The notes below the pieces were generated by a model that was given only the letters and a program-made list of their open reading frames with translations, was not told where the DNA came from and did no database searches. Shown here piece by piece: positions 8,540 through 17,053 of a stretch of 64,000 nt of DNA. Each line of letters begins with the position of its first letter. Position 1 is the stretch's first letter. The translations under genes and the position numbers were made by a program. The DNA comes from JBBSEX01 sp038239345 (GTDB lineage: Bacteria; Acidobacteriota; Terriglobia; Bryobacterales; Bryobacteraceae): NCBI GenBank assembly GCA_038239345.1, contig JBBSEX010000009.1, positions 173,998-237,997 of the forward strand, written 5' to 3'.

Positions 8540-11500
8540 ATGCTCCATCAATTGGCTCGTAATTTGCCGCTTTCCCGAATTCTCGGCGCAACGATACTAG
8601 GGACGATCGCTCTGGCATCCTTATCGCTAGGCGATCCCGCGACTGCCCGGCATGACCCGTTGCAGGGCAAGCAGAGCAACGACAAGCTGCCGGCCGTACG
8701 GGATACCGTCGCCCAATCGTCGCTGCGATTTGAGCCGAACGCCGGTCAAGCCGATCCAGCAGTTGACTACGTTGCCCGGGGCGGCGGATATACGATGCTG
8801 CTGACCGCAAACCAGGCAACCATGGTGCTCGCGCCATCGAAGGCGGCCTCATCGGTGGTCCGCATGCAGCTTCTTGGCGGCGCCAAATCGCATTCTGTCA
8901 CGGCTGCCGATCTTCTTCCCAGCGTCAGCCATTATTACATTGGGAACGACTCGCGGAAGTGGCGCCCGAATGTGCCGAACTACGCGAAGGTGAAGTACGC
9001 GCAGGTCTATCCTGGAATCGATTTGTTGTACTACGGAAATCAGTCGCAGCTGGAGTACGATTTCGTCGTCCAGCCCGGCGCCGACCCGAATGCGATCCGC
9101 CTCGCCTACAGTGGGCCCGATCAGATGTCCATCGATTCCCGCGGCGATCTGATCCTCACCGTCGATGGTAGAGAGCTTCGCCAACGCAAGCCCCTTATCT
9201 ATCAGGAAATCGGCGGGCGGCATGTCGAAGTCGCCGGCGGCTACCGGATCACTGGCAGCGAGGTGCAATTTGCGCTCGCTCAATACGACCACGGGCGCAA
9301 GCTGGTGATCGATCCCACAATCGCTTACTCCCGCTACCTGGGCGGCTCCAGCTATGATGGTGGAACCAAGATAGCCACCGCCGGCAATGGAAACGTCTAT
9401 GTTACCGGCCAAAGCGGCAGCGCTTCCTTTCCGATCGTGAATGCGGCACAACCGGCACTTGGCGGCGTGTATGACGCCTTTATCACTGCGCTCGATAGCA
9501 CCGGTGCAATCCTATACTCCACGTTTTTAGGCGGAAACGACGGAGATAATGGCTTAGGAATCGCGGTCGATGGCGCGGGTGAAGTCTACGTGGTGGGCAG
9601 CACCAGCAGCACTAATTTCCCCGGGCTGAACGCTATCCAACCCACTTTCGGTGGTGTGCAGGACGGGTTTGTCGCCAAACTGGGCGCCTCCGGAACTCTG
9701 GTGTTTTCCACCTACCTGGGCGGCTCGAATAACGATCTGGCTTTAGCAGTCGCCCTGGATGCAGGCGGCTCCCCGTATGTCACCGGTCTTACCGCAAGCC
9801 CGAATTTTCCAACCCTCAACCCCCTGCAGGCCACTCTAGGCGGAGCGGAAGATGTGTTTATCACCAAGCTGACTACAGCCGGCGCGCTCGTCTATTCCAC
9901 CTACTTCGGCGGGACGTCAAACGATGAAGGCTGGTCCATCGCGGTGGACACCACGGGTGCCGCGTATATCACCGGCAACACCGCCGGAACCATTCCGGTG
10001 CTGAATGCTTTTCAACCATCCATTGCCGGCCCTGTTAACGCCTTCGTCGCGAAATTGAATGCGGCGGGCGCTCTTAGTTATTCCACTTACCTCGGTGGAT
10101 CGGGCTCGGCCCAAGCCCGGGGAATCGCCGTAGACAGTGCGGGAGCGGCCTACATTGCGGGCTACGTTTCCGGAGCGGGTTTTCCGACACTGAATACGGC
10201 CGCCCCAAGCACGAATGGCAGTAGCGTCGACGGGTTCATGACCAAATTGAGCCCTGCCGGTTCTCTGGTTTACTCCACATATTTCGGAGGCGCGTCGAGC
10301 GATATCGTTGGCGGCCTGGCGATCGATTCCACGGGAGCGGCATACGTCGCCGGTAGTACGCTGAGCAGCGATTTTCCCACGCTGAATGCGTCGCAAGTTA
10401 CCTATGGAGGAAGCGGCGATGGTTTCGTCACCAAGTTCAGCCCTTCCGGCGTCATCTCCTATTCCACTTTCCTGGGAGGTGCGGCCAGCGATAGCGCCGT
10501 GGGCATTGCCACCGATAACACCGGAGCGGTCTTCGTAACCGGCGCGACGTCCGGTACGTTCCCCGTAAGCCCCGCTTATCAATCCACGTTCGGGGGCGGA
10601 GGCGACGGGTTCGTGGTGAAGATCAGCCCCGGCGGCGCGATCTCTACCGCAAGAATCACGGCAATTTCGCCTAGCTCGGCGACGCCCGGCTCTCCGATGT
10701 TTACGCTCACCATAACGGGAACGGGCTTTCAGGCTGGAGCCGTGGTTTCCTGGAACGGCACCACGCTTGCCGCGACGGTTACCGCCACCAGCATCTCGGC
10801 CACTGTACCGGCCTCGCTCGTAGCCAGCGCGGGGACCGCATCCATCACCGTAACGAATCCCGGGGAAACGGAATCGAACGCCGCTGTATTCACGATTTCA
10901 TCGGGCGGTTCGGGCAATACCCTCGCCCTCGATCAGCACTCCTTGATCTTTGGCGTGGAAGGCTCCATGACCAGCCCTCTGCAGACGATTCTTGTTAACA
11001 CCCAGACTGGTGTCACCTGGACTGCCACTTCGAATCGATCGAACATCGTCGTCACCGGGGGTTCCGGCGCCGGACTGGGCAGCTTCACAGTCAGAGCCAC
11101 GGCCGGTCCGGGCGGCACGATCACCGTCACGGCGAATGGCGTCGGCACAGCGCAGACTGTCGCGGTTACCGTGAACACGGTCACCGCCGGCAATATCCAA
11201 GGCAGCTTCGATACTCCCGTCGATAACACGTCCGTTCATGGGTCCATTGCGCTCACCGGCTGGACGGTTGGTAATCTCGGCGTTACCAAGGTCGATCTGT
11301 GGCGTGAGCCGGTTTCCACCGATCCGCCCAATGCGATCTACGTCAATGGTCTTGTCTTTTTAGGCGATGCCGTATTCATCCCCGGTGCCCGGCCCGATAT
11401 TGCCAACCACCCGGTTTACGGCCTGTATCCGCAGGCTTACGACGCCGGCTGGGGAGCGCAAGTTTTAACTAATGGATTGCCCAACAGCGATGGCACTGCG

Positions 11501-12325
11501 GGCAAAGGGAATGGGGTCTACAAATTCCATGCCATCTCTCATCAAATGATTCTCAACGCTCAAGGCAGCCCCATTGAGCAACTGCGCGACCTGGGCACCA
11601 AGACCGTTACCGCCGTGAACCGGACATCCCTACTTCCTTTTGGCACAATAGACACGCCAAGCCAGGGCGGTACAGCGTCGGGGGCCGACTTCGTCAACTT
11701 CGGTTGGGTGCTAACGCCGCAACCGGCAATGATTCCCATTGACGGCAGCACTCTTACCGTCTACATCGACGGCATGCTCAAGGGCAACGTCACTTACAAT
11801 CAATTCCGTTCCGACATCGCCAGCGGATTCCCCGGCTATGCCAACTCCAACGGCGCGGTCGGCTACTTCCGCATCGACACCACCCAGATGACGAACGGCA
11901 TTCACAACATCGGCTGGACGGCGGTCGACAACATGGGCAACATAGACGGCATCGGCAGCCGCGCTTTCTTCGTCGCCAATAATCAATCGAATGGCAACTC
12001 GATACCGGCGGCGCCGTTCGCGGTCCACACCGCCAGCCGCCACGGCCAGCTTCTCTTCCGTACGGGATTTAATCCCAAGGCCAAACTCCGGCCAGTCCCC
12101 GCCGATCACGCCATAACAATGCAGCAACTGGCGCGCATCGAAATCCATCTGCCGGAAGGCACAACGGCTTCGGAAACTTTACCTGTCGGCTCGCAACTGG
12201 TCGATGGTATTTTCTACTGGCAACTGGACGCCGCCTTCCTGGGATCGTTCCACCTGAGCTTCGATCTTCCCGATGGCCGCAAGCTGCCGCTATCGATCAA
12301 GGTCCAGCCACTGGAGTTGGAATAG
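8540..12325 (+). CDS. Secreted SBBP beta-propeller protein with IPT/TIG domain and C-terminal paired module
   Basis: Probable exported or surface protein of 1,261 residues, function unknown. The N-terminus has a basic start and hydrophobic stretch (signal peptide). Residues about 60-260 resemble the DUF7948 domain (LRFEPNAGQ...). Seven SBBP repeats follow (about 265-700), each with a YSTYLGG...GIAVD..G..YVTG pattern, enough for one complete seven-bladed propeller. An IPT/TIG immunoglobulin-like domain is at about 708-790, followed by a BACON/Ig-like segment. Residues 888-1149 form a two-part module that is also found, alone at the C-terminus, in the protein at 59115-60806. A final region of about 100 residues resembles nothing I know. 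The next gene begins 12 bases later, so they are probably co-transcribed. Confidence 0.85.
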   Translation: MLHQLARNLPLSRILGATILGTIALASLSLGDPATARHDPLQGKQSNDKLPAVRDTVAQSSLRFEPNAGQADPAVDYVARGGGYTMLLTANQATMVLAPSKAASSVVRMQLLGGAKSHSVTAADLLPSVSHYYIGNDSRKWRPNVPNYAKVKYAQVYPGIDLLYYGNQSQLEYDFVVQPGADPNAIRLAYSGPDQMSIDSRGDLILTVDGRELRQRKPLIYQEIGGRHVEVAGGYRITGSEVQFALAQYDHGRKLVIDPTIAYSRYLGGSSYDGGTKIATAGNGNVYVTGQSGSASFPIVNAAQPALGGVYDAFITALDSTGAILYSTFLGGNDGDNGLGIAVDGAGEVYVVGSTSSTNFPGLNAIQPTFGGVQDGFVAKLGASGTLVFSTYLGGSNNDLALAVALDAGGSPYVTGLTASPNFPTLNPLQATLGGAEDVFITKLTTAGALVYSTYFGGTSNDEGWSIAVDTTGAAYITGNTAGTIPVLNAFQPSIAGPVNAFVAKLNAAGALSYSTYLGGSGSAQARGIAVDSAGAAYIAGYVSGAGFPTLNTAAPSTNGSSVDGFMTKLSPAGSLVYSTYFGGASSDIVGGLAIDSTGAAYVAGSTLSSDFPTLNASQVTYGGSGDGFVTKFSPSGVISYSTFLGGAASDSAVGIATDNTGAVFVTGATSGTFPVSPAYQSTFGGGGDGFVVKISPGGAISTARITAISPSSATPGSPMFTLTITGTGFQAGAVVSWNGTTLAATVTATSISATVPASLVASAGTASITVTNPGETESNAAVFTISSGGSGNTLALDQHSLIFGVEGSMTSPLQTILVNTQTGVTWTATSNRSNIVVTGGSGAGLGSFTVRATAGPGGTITVTANGVGTAQTVAVTVNTVTAGNIQGSFDTPVDNTSVHGSIALTGWTVGNLGVTKVDLWREPVSTDPPNAIYVNGLVFLGDAVFIPGARPDIANHPVYGLYPQAYDAGWGAQVLTNGLPNSDGTAGKGNGVYKFHAISHQMILNAQGSPIEQLRDLGTKTVTAVNRTSLLPFGTIDTPSQGGTASGADFVNFGWVLTPQPAMIPIDGSTLTVYIDGMLKGNVTYNQFRSDIASGFPGYANSNGAVGYFRIDTTQMTNGIHNIGWTAVDNMGNIDGIGSRAFFVANNQSNGNSIPAAPFAVHTASRHGQLLFRTGFNPKAKLRPVPADHAITMQQLARIEIHLPEGTTASETLPVGSQLVDGIFYWQLDAAFLGSFHLSFDLPDGRKLPLSIKVQPLELE

Positions 12326-12337
12326 AATAGATCTCGC

Positions 12338-13621
12338 ATGTCAACAGACCGTCGAGATTTCCTGGCCGCCGCGGGCGCCGCGCTGACAACGTCTCTGTTC
12401 CCCGGCGCGCTTCGCGGGGCGAACGACAAAATCTCGGCTGCCTTCATCGGGATGGGGCGCATGGGCCGCTCCAATCTCGAGTACGCCATGAAGCAGGATA
12501 ACCTGGTGGCCGCCGCCGTCTGCGATGTGTACGAACCAAATCTGTTGAAGGCCCAAGCCATGACGAGGGGCAGTGCCAGGGCCGTTCGCGATTTCCGCGA
12601 GATCCTGGCCGACAAATCCATCGACATCGTTTGTATCGCTACGCCCGACCACTGGCATGCGTACATGACCGTCGAAGCCTGCAAAGCCGGAAAAGACGTC
12701 TATGTCGAAAAGCCTATCTGCGTCGCTATCGACGAGGGGCCGAAAATGGTGCAGGCCGCGCGCAAGTATCAGCGCGTGGTGCAAGCGGGAACCATGCAGA
12801 GATCGGCGCTGCACTTTCAGGCGGCCTGCGATATCGTGCGTGCGGGCGAGTTGGGCGATATCACCTTCGTCCGCACCTGGAACTACGGGAATGCTGTACC
12901 AGAAGGAATCGGCAAGCCGCCCGATCAGGCGCCGCCAAACGATTTGAACTGGGACATGTGGCTAGGGCCCGCGCCCGAGCGGCCCTTCAATCCCAATCGC
13001 TTCGGCGTAGACCCCAAGGCGTACTCTCACTTCCGCTGGTTCTGGGATTACGCCGGCGGCATGATGACCGATTGGGGCGTTCACTGGCTGGACATCGTGC
13101 AGATGGCTTTTGCGGAAGCCATGCCCACCGAGGTCACGGCCATGGGCGGAAATTTCTATTTGCGCGACAACCGCGAGACTCCCGATACGTTGCAGGTAAC
13201 TTACGAATATCCGGGCTTTCTAGCCGTCTATGAGAATCGCAGCGCCAACGCGCAATCGATGTTCGACAAAAGTGGCGGCATTCTTTTCCACGGCACCAGA
13301 GGTACCCTGTTCGTCGATCGCAGCGGCTTCAAGGTAATTCCGGAGAAAGATTCACCACTGAAATCCCGGGAGCAGAAAGCCAATAACGGCGGCAATATGG
13401 CGCATTGGGCTAACTTCCTGGAATGCGTGCGCACGCGGCAGAAGCCGATTAGCGACATTGAAGTATGCCAGCGATCCACCACCACTTGCCTGCTGGGGAA
13501 TGTCGCCTTACGCAGCAAACTCCGCCTGGATTGGGACGCCAAAAACTGGACGGTTTTGCAAAACGAAGCCAAAAGCTATCTGCATCGCGAATACCGGGCA
13601 CCCTGGAAATTGGAAGTATAG
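12338..13621 (+). CDS. Tat-exported Gfo/Idh/MocA family oxidoreductase
   Basis: NAD(P)-dependent oxidoreductase of the glucose-fructose oxidoreductase/inositol dehydrogenase family, 427 residues. The N-terminus DRRDFLAAAGAALTT is a twin-arginine signal, so the enzyme probably folds with its cofactor and is exported to the periplasm. The Rossmann region follows with AAFIGMGRMGRSN near residue 35, and the family signature EKPI is present near residue 125. C-terminal motifs (DYAGGMMTDWGVHWLDI) match the Gfo/Idh/MocA alpha/beta domain. Members act on sugars and sugar acids; the substrate here cannot be told. It starts 12 bases after the SBBP propeller gene. Confidence 0.9.
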   Translation: MSTDRRDFLAAAGAALTTSLFPGALRGANDKISAAFIGMGRMGRSNLEYAMKQDNLVAAAVCDVYEPNLLKAQAMTRGSARAVRDFREILADKSIDIVCIATPDHWHAYMTVEACKAGKDVYVEKPICVAIDEGPKMVQAARKYQRVVQAGTMQRSALHFQAACDIVRAGELGDITFVRTWNYGNAVPEGIGKPPDQAPPNDLNWDMWLGPAPERPFNPNRFGVDPKAYSHFRWFWDYAGGMMTDWGVHWLDIVQMAFAEAMPTEVTAMGGNFYLRDNRETPDTLQVTYEYPGFLAVYENRSANAQSMFDKSGGILFHGTRGTLFVDRSGFKVIPEKDSPLKSREQKANNGGNMAHWANFLECVRTRQKPISDIEVCQRSTTTCLLGNVALRSKLRLDWDAKNWTVLQNEAKSYLHREYRAPWKLEV

Positions 13622-13652
13622 GCGAAGCATTCTAGCAGCTTCGCCCCTTCGA

Positions 13653-16600
13653 TTATTGGACGGCCATCGTCACCGCCGGGCTGATTTGGCCACCCTGGTT
13701 GATCTGCACGGTCACCGTACCGGAGGCGGCATTCGCCGGGACCCTGGCATTGATTTGCAGCACGCCCGAAACCAGGCCCGGGGCCGATCCCGCATAGAGA
13801 ATCTCGGCGTTCTGCCCGTCGATGAATAGCGAGACGGCGTTCAACGGCAGCTTCAGCGTTGCCCCGGTGATGGTTCCCGTAACCCCCAGGGGAGTCGTCT
13901 GGCCTTCGCCCGTGGCATAGATCACCACGACGGACCCTTTCGCCGCCGGATTCCCGCTGCCATTCACGGTCGAGTTCTGGTTAAGAATCGCGCCCTGCCC
14001 TTTGCCTGACGAGTTCAGCGTAAAGATCCCGGGCGCGGTTTGGTTCACCGATACCGTGATGGAAGGTGAGGTGACGCCGTTATATTCCACCACAACATTC
14101 GTCGTCGTTCGCGTGGCCACCTCATACGGTACGATCGCGTTCACCTGTCCTTGGGAGGTGTACAGAACCGTACCCGGAGTGCCATCGAACAAAACTCGCG
14201 TATTGCTCAGCCGTGAATCGACACCACCTTGCGCATTCACAATGAAGGACGCGGGCGTGGCCGGTCCAATCAACGTCCCGAAAATGGAGATTAACTCGCC
14301 CGGCGCGATCGCCGTCACCGCTCCGCTAGCGGAATTCGTAATCGCCGTCGGCGTCGGACCGGGCGGCGGATTCACCGTCAGAGTCACCGGCACCGTGAGG
14401 CTGGTGCCGATATTGGGCGACGTCAAGGTGATTGTCGCGTTGTAGGTGCCGATGCTTAATCCCAGCGGATTCACCGTCGCTGTAATCGTTCCCGGCGTAG
14501 TTCCCGACAGCGGACTTACCGTCAGGAAGTTAAGCCCAGCGGTTGCCGAAATCGTTGCCGTAAAGGGCGCCGCGGGTCCATTCGCCGTCACACTGATATT
14601 CTGCGTCGGCGGCAGGGTCCCGCTGCCCGTCTGATAGGTGAAGTTTAACGACACCGGCGAAGCCGTGAATTTTTGCGGGTCCAGCACATTGAAGGTAACC
14701 GGTACGGTGACGGGGCTGTTCGTAGCGCCGATCGACGAGATGGTTACCAGGCCCTTATATTGCCCGGCCGACAACTGGCTGGCATCCACCGCGATGCTGA
14801 TGGTGGATGGCGCGATTCCCGTAATCGGTGTGGCCGACAGCCAGCCAACCGCGCCAGTTACTCCAACCGACACACTGAAGCTGCCAGTGCCCCCGGGAAT
14901 CGAAACATTCAGCACTTGTGGCGCTACCTTGGGGCTACCCTGCGATTGATTGAACGTGAGCGAAGACGGCGAGACGGTGATATTTACCGGATTTCCGATC
15001 ACCACGTGGACGGGGATTATCTGCGATCCATTTACCAATACACCGGAAACCGTGATTGTTCCGTCATAGGTACCGGCGGCTACGCCCTGCGTGTTGGCGG
15101 TAACCGTGATCGTTCCCGGCGTGCTGCCGAACCCGGCGTCGATGGAGATTAATTGACCGGGGCCGGAAGTAACCAGCGGGAAGACCGAATATTGCACGAC
15201 ATCGGCGGTTGCGCTACTGACGGTCAGCTTCTGCGATGGGGGATTTGCGCCGCCCACGACAGCCGCGAAAGTAAGAGCGGCCGGAGCGACGGTAAAGGAG
15301 CCTGAGCCATTCACGTTAGCCGCCACGGAAATCGTCACCGGATTCAGAGCTCCGGGTGAAGTTACCGTCACGGTTCCCAGACAAGAGCCCGTCGCCAGGC
15401 CCGCCGAGACAATCCCGATCGTTAAAGCGGTGGGCGTTGTGCCGCTGGTCGGGGTCACGGTAATCCAGCCCGTGCCACAATTTGTTGTCTGAATACTGGT
15501 GTTGAAAGTAAGCGCACCACCGGTGCTAGTGATCTGTACGGTTTGGGTTGGCGGAGGCGCCGCTCCAGTTTGGAATCCGAAATTCAACAAGGACGGCGAC
15601 GCGTTGAGCGCTACGTTCCCCAGCACGGTGAGTTTCGCCGTCACTGTTTGCGGATTGTTATTGGCCCCAACCGCCGAGACAATGACGCCGTCCAGATAGT
15701 CCGCTGGCGGCAATTGGCCGGGAGTGGCCGACAATGTCAGCGTCAGGGGTTGGGTGGCCGAAGCCACGCCGAAAGTTGGCGATACGTGCAGCCAGGTTCC
15801 CCCTCCCTGCAACGCAACCGTGACGTTTAGCGGAGTTCCGCTGGTGGTCACTTGCACCAGTTGATTCTGCGGCGCCAGCCCGCCACTCTGCGCGGAGAAC
15901 ATAACCAGATTCGGGGTTAGTTCCAGGAAGGGCGAGGTAGCCACTTGTAGTGTGACGGGAATCTCCGTAAAGGGAGTGGATGTTCCCGGAGCGGAGATCG
16001 TGATCTTGCCGCTGTAAGTTCCCGGTGCCAAACCCGAAGGGCTGACGGCAGCGGTAATTTGCGAAGCCGTCATGGGGTTGCTTTGGGATACCGTTAGCCA
16101 CCCGGGCGGAGTGCTGGAGGCTGATGTGGTGAAACTCAACACACCGCCATTGCTGGTGACCGAGAACATTTGCGCCGGAGGCTGCGGTCCGGACACTTCG
16201 AAGCTGAACGTCAGCGACGTGGGCGGAATCACCAGCCCGGCGATTCCCGATACCGTCAGAGTCACCGGAATGGTTTGCGAGTTGCCCGCCGAAAATGTGA
16301 ACAGGACACTGCCGTTATACGTTCCGGCCGTTAATCCCGCGGCATTGACACTGACGCTTACCGTCGCCGGGGTAACGCCTGCGCCCGCCACCGGGATCGT
16401 TCCCGAAGAAGGACCAACGGAGAGCCAATTGCCGCCGCCAACAATCGTGGACGTGGTGGCATTAAATGTCGTGCTGCCGCTACCGCCCGTCAGGCTCAGC
16501 GTTTGGGGCAACGGGTTTGAGCCCCCGAAGGAAGAGCCGAACGTCAACGATCCGGGCGTAATCGTGATCTGTCCACCGGCGCCGGCGATGGTTAACGAAA

Positions 16601-16943
16601 CTGGAATCATCAGGGGAGCGGCGTTTGGCGCATTCAACGTCACGGTTCCGCCATAGCTTCCGGGCGGCAAACCGCCGATGCTGGCGCCGATAATCAACGA
16701 CCCGGGAGTGGTTGTCGAGATCGGTATTACCGACAGCCAGGCCGTCGGGGTCGACGCCGACTGATATGTGAAGGTGACATTGCTCGGGGTGGAAGTGATA
16801 TGGACGGTTTGCGCCGTCTGCTGATCGCTCAACGCGACGTTGGTTTGGTCGGTAATCAGTACAACCGTTGGCGCCTGGGCCTGCATTATCCCGGAAATAC
16901 CGAGAAACATCAAAATAGTAAGAAGACAATTGCGAAATGCCAT
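13653..16943 (-). CDS. Secreted protein with eight BACON-like repeats and Solibacter C-terminal domain (paralogue A)
   Basis: Large exported protein, 1,096 residues, function unknown. A signal peptide (MAFRNCLLTILMFLGISGIMQAQA) is followed by eight tandem all-beta repeats of about 85-105 residues. Each reads roughly P.SL.F....G...P..Q...V.S....FT......GWL.V.P..G.TP..L...V...GL..GTY.G.I.I......N.P..IPVTL.V, which resembles BACON domains. The last 240 residues, from about AITNSASGA to the end, match the Solibacter C-terminal domain (TIGR03437-like), with signatures such as IAPGELISIFG and ILYAGSAPG. The next gene upstream on the same strand has the same architecture. BACON domains elsewhere bind carbohydrate or mucin, but binding here is inference. 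The start ATG has GGAG 12 bases upstream. Confidence 0.87.
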   Translation of the reverse strand: MAFRNCLLTILMFLGISGIMQAQAPTVVLITDQTNVALSDQQTAQTVHITSTPSNVTFTYQSASTPTAWLSVIPISTTTPGSLIIGASIGGLPPGSYGGTVTLNAPNAAPLMIPVSLTIAGAGGQITITPGSLTFGSSFGGSNPLPQTLSLTGGSGSTTFNATTSTIVGGGNWLSVGPSSGTIPVAGAGVTPATVSVSVNAAGLTAGTYNGSVLFTFSAGNSQTIPVTLTVSGIAGLVIPPTSLTFSFEVSGPQPPAQMFSVTSNGGVLSFTTSASSTPPGWLTVSQSNPMTASQITAAVSPSGLAPGTYSGKITISAPGTSTPFTEIPVTLQVATSPFLELTPNLVMFSAQSGGLAPQNQLVQVTTSGTPLNVTVALQGGGTWLHVSPTFGVASATQPLTLTLSATPGQLPPADYLDGVIVSAVGANNNPQTVTAKLTVLGNVALNASPSLLNFGFQTGAAPPPTQTVQITSTGGALTFNTSIQTTNCGTGWITVTPTSGTTPTALTIGIVSAGLATGSCLGTVTVTSPGALNPVTISVAANVNGSGSFTVAPAALTFAAVVGGANPPSQKLTVSSATADVVQYSVFPLVTSGPGQLISIDAGFGSTPGTITVTANTQGVAAGTYDGTITVSGVLVNGSQIIPVHVVIGNPVNITVSPSSLTFNQSQGSPKVAPQVLNVSIPGGTGSFSVSVGVTGAVGWLSATPITGIAPSTISIAVDASQLSAGQYKGLVTISSIGATNSPVTVPVTFNVLDPQKFTASPVSLNFTYQTGSGTLPPTQNISVTANGPAAPFTATISATAGLNFLTVSPLSGTTPGTITATVNPLGLSIGTYNATITLTSPNIGTSLTVPVTLTVNPPPGPTPTAITNSASGAVTAIAPGELISIFGTLIGPATPASFIVNAQGGVDSRLSNTRVLFDGTPGTVLYTSQGQVNAIVPYEVATRTTTNVVVEYNGVTSPSITVSVNQTAPGIFTLNSSGKGQGAILNQNSTVNGSGNPAAKGSVVVIYATGEGQTTPLGVTGTITGATLKLPLNAVSLFIDGQNAEILYAGSAPGLVSGVLQINARVPANAASGTVTVQINQGGQISPAVTMAVQ

Positions 16944-17053
16944 AAATCCGTGGCGCTCCTTGCGCGCGAATGGGGCTGTGATATTCTCCCGGCGTCGGCG
17001 AGTTTATCTTCAGCCCCATTCCACCATACTTCACAACCGATCGAAAGCCCGAT

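Noticed and set aside
9917..12148. Minus-strand frames inside the SBBP gene
   Set aside because: Shadow frames of a repetitive gene with clear propeller repeats on the plus strand.
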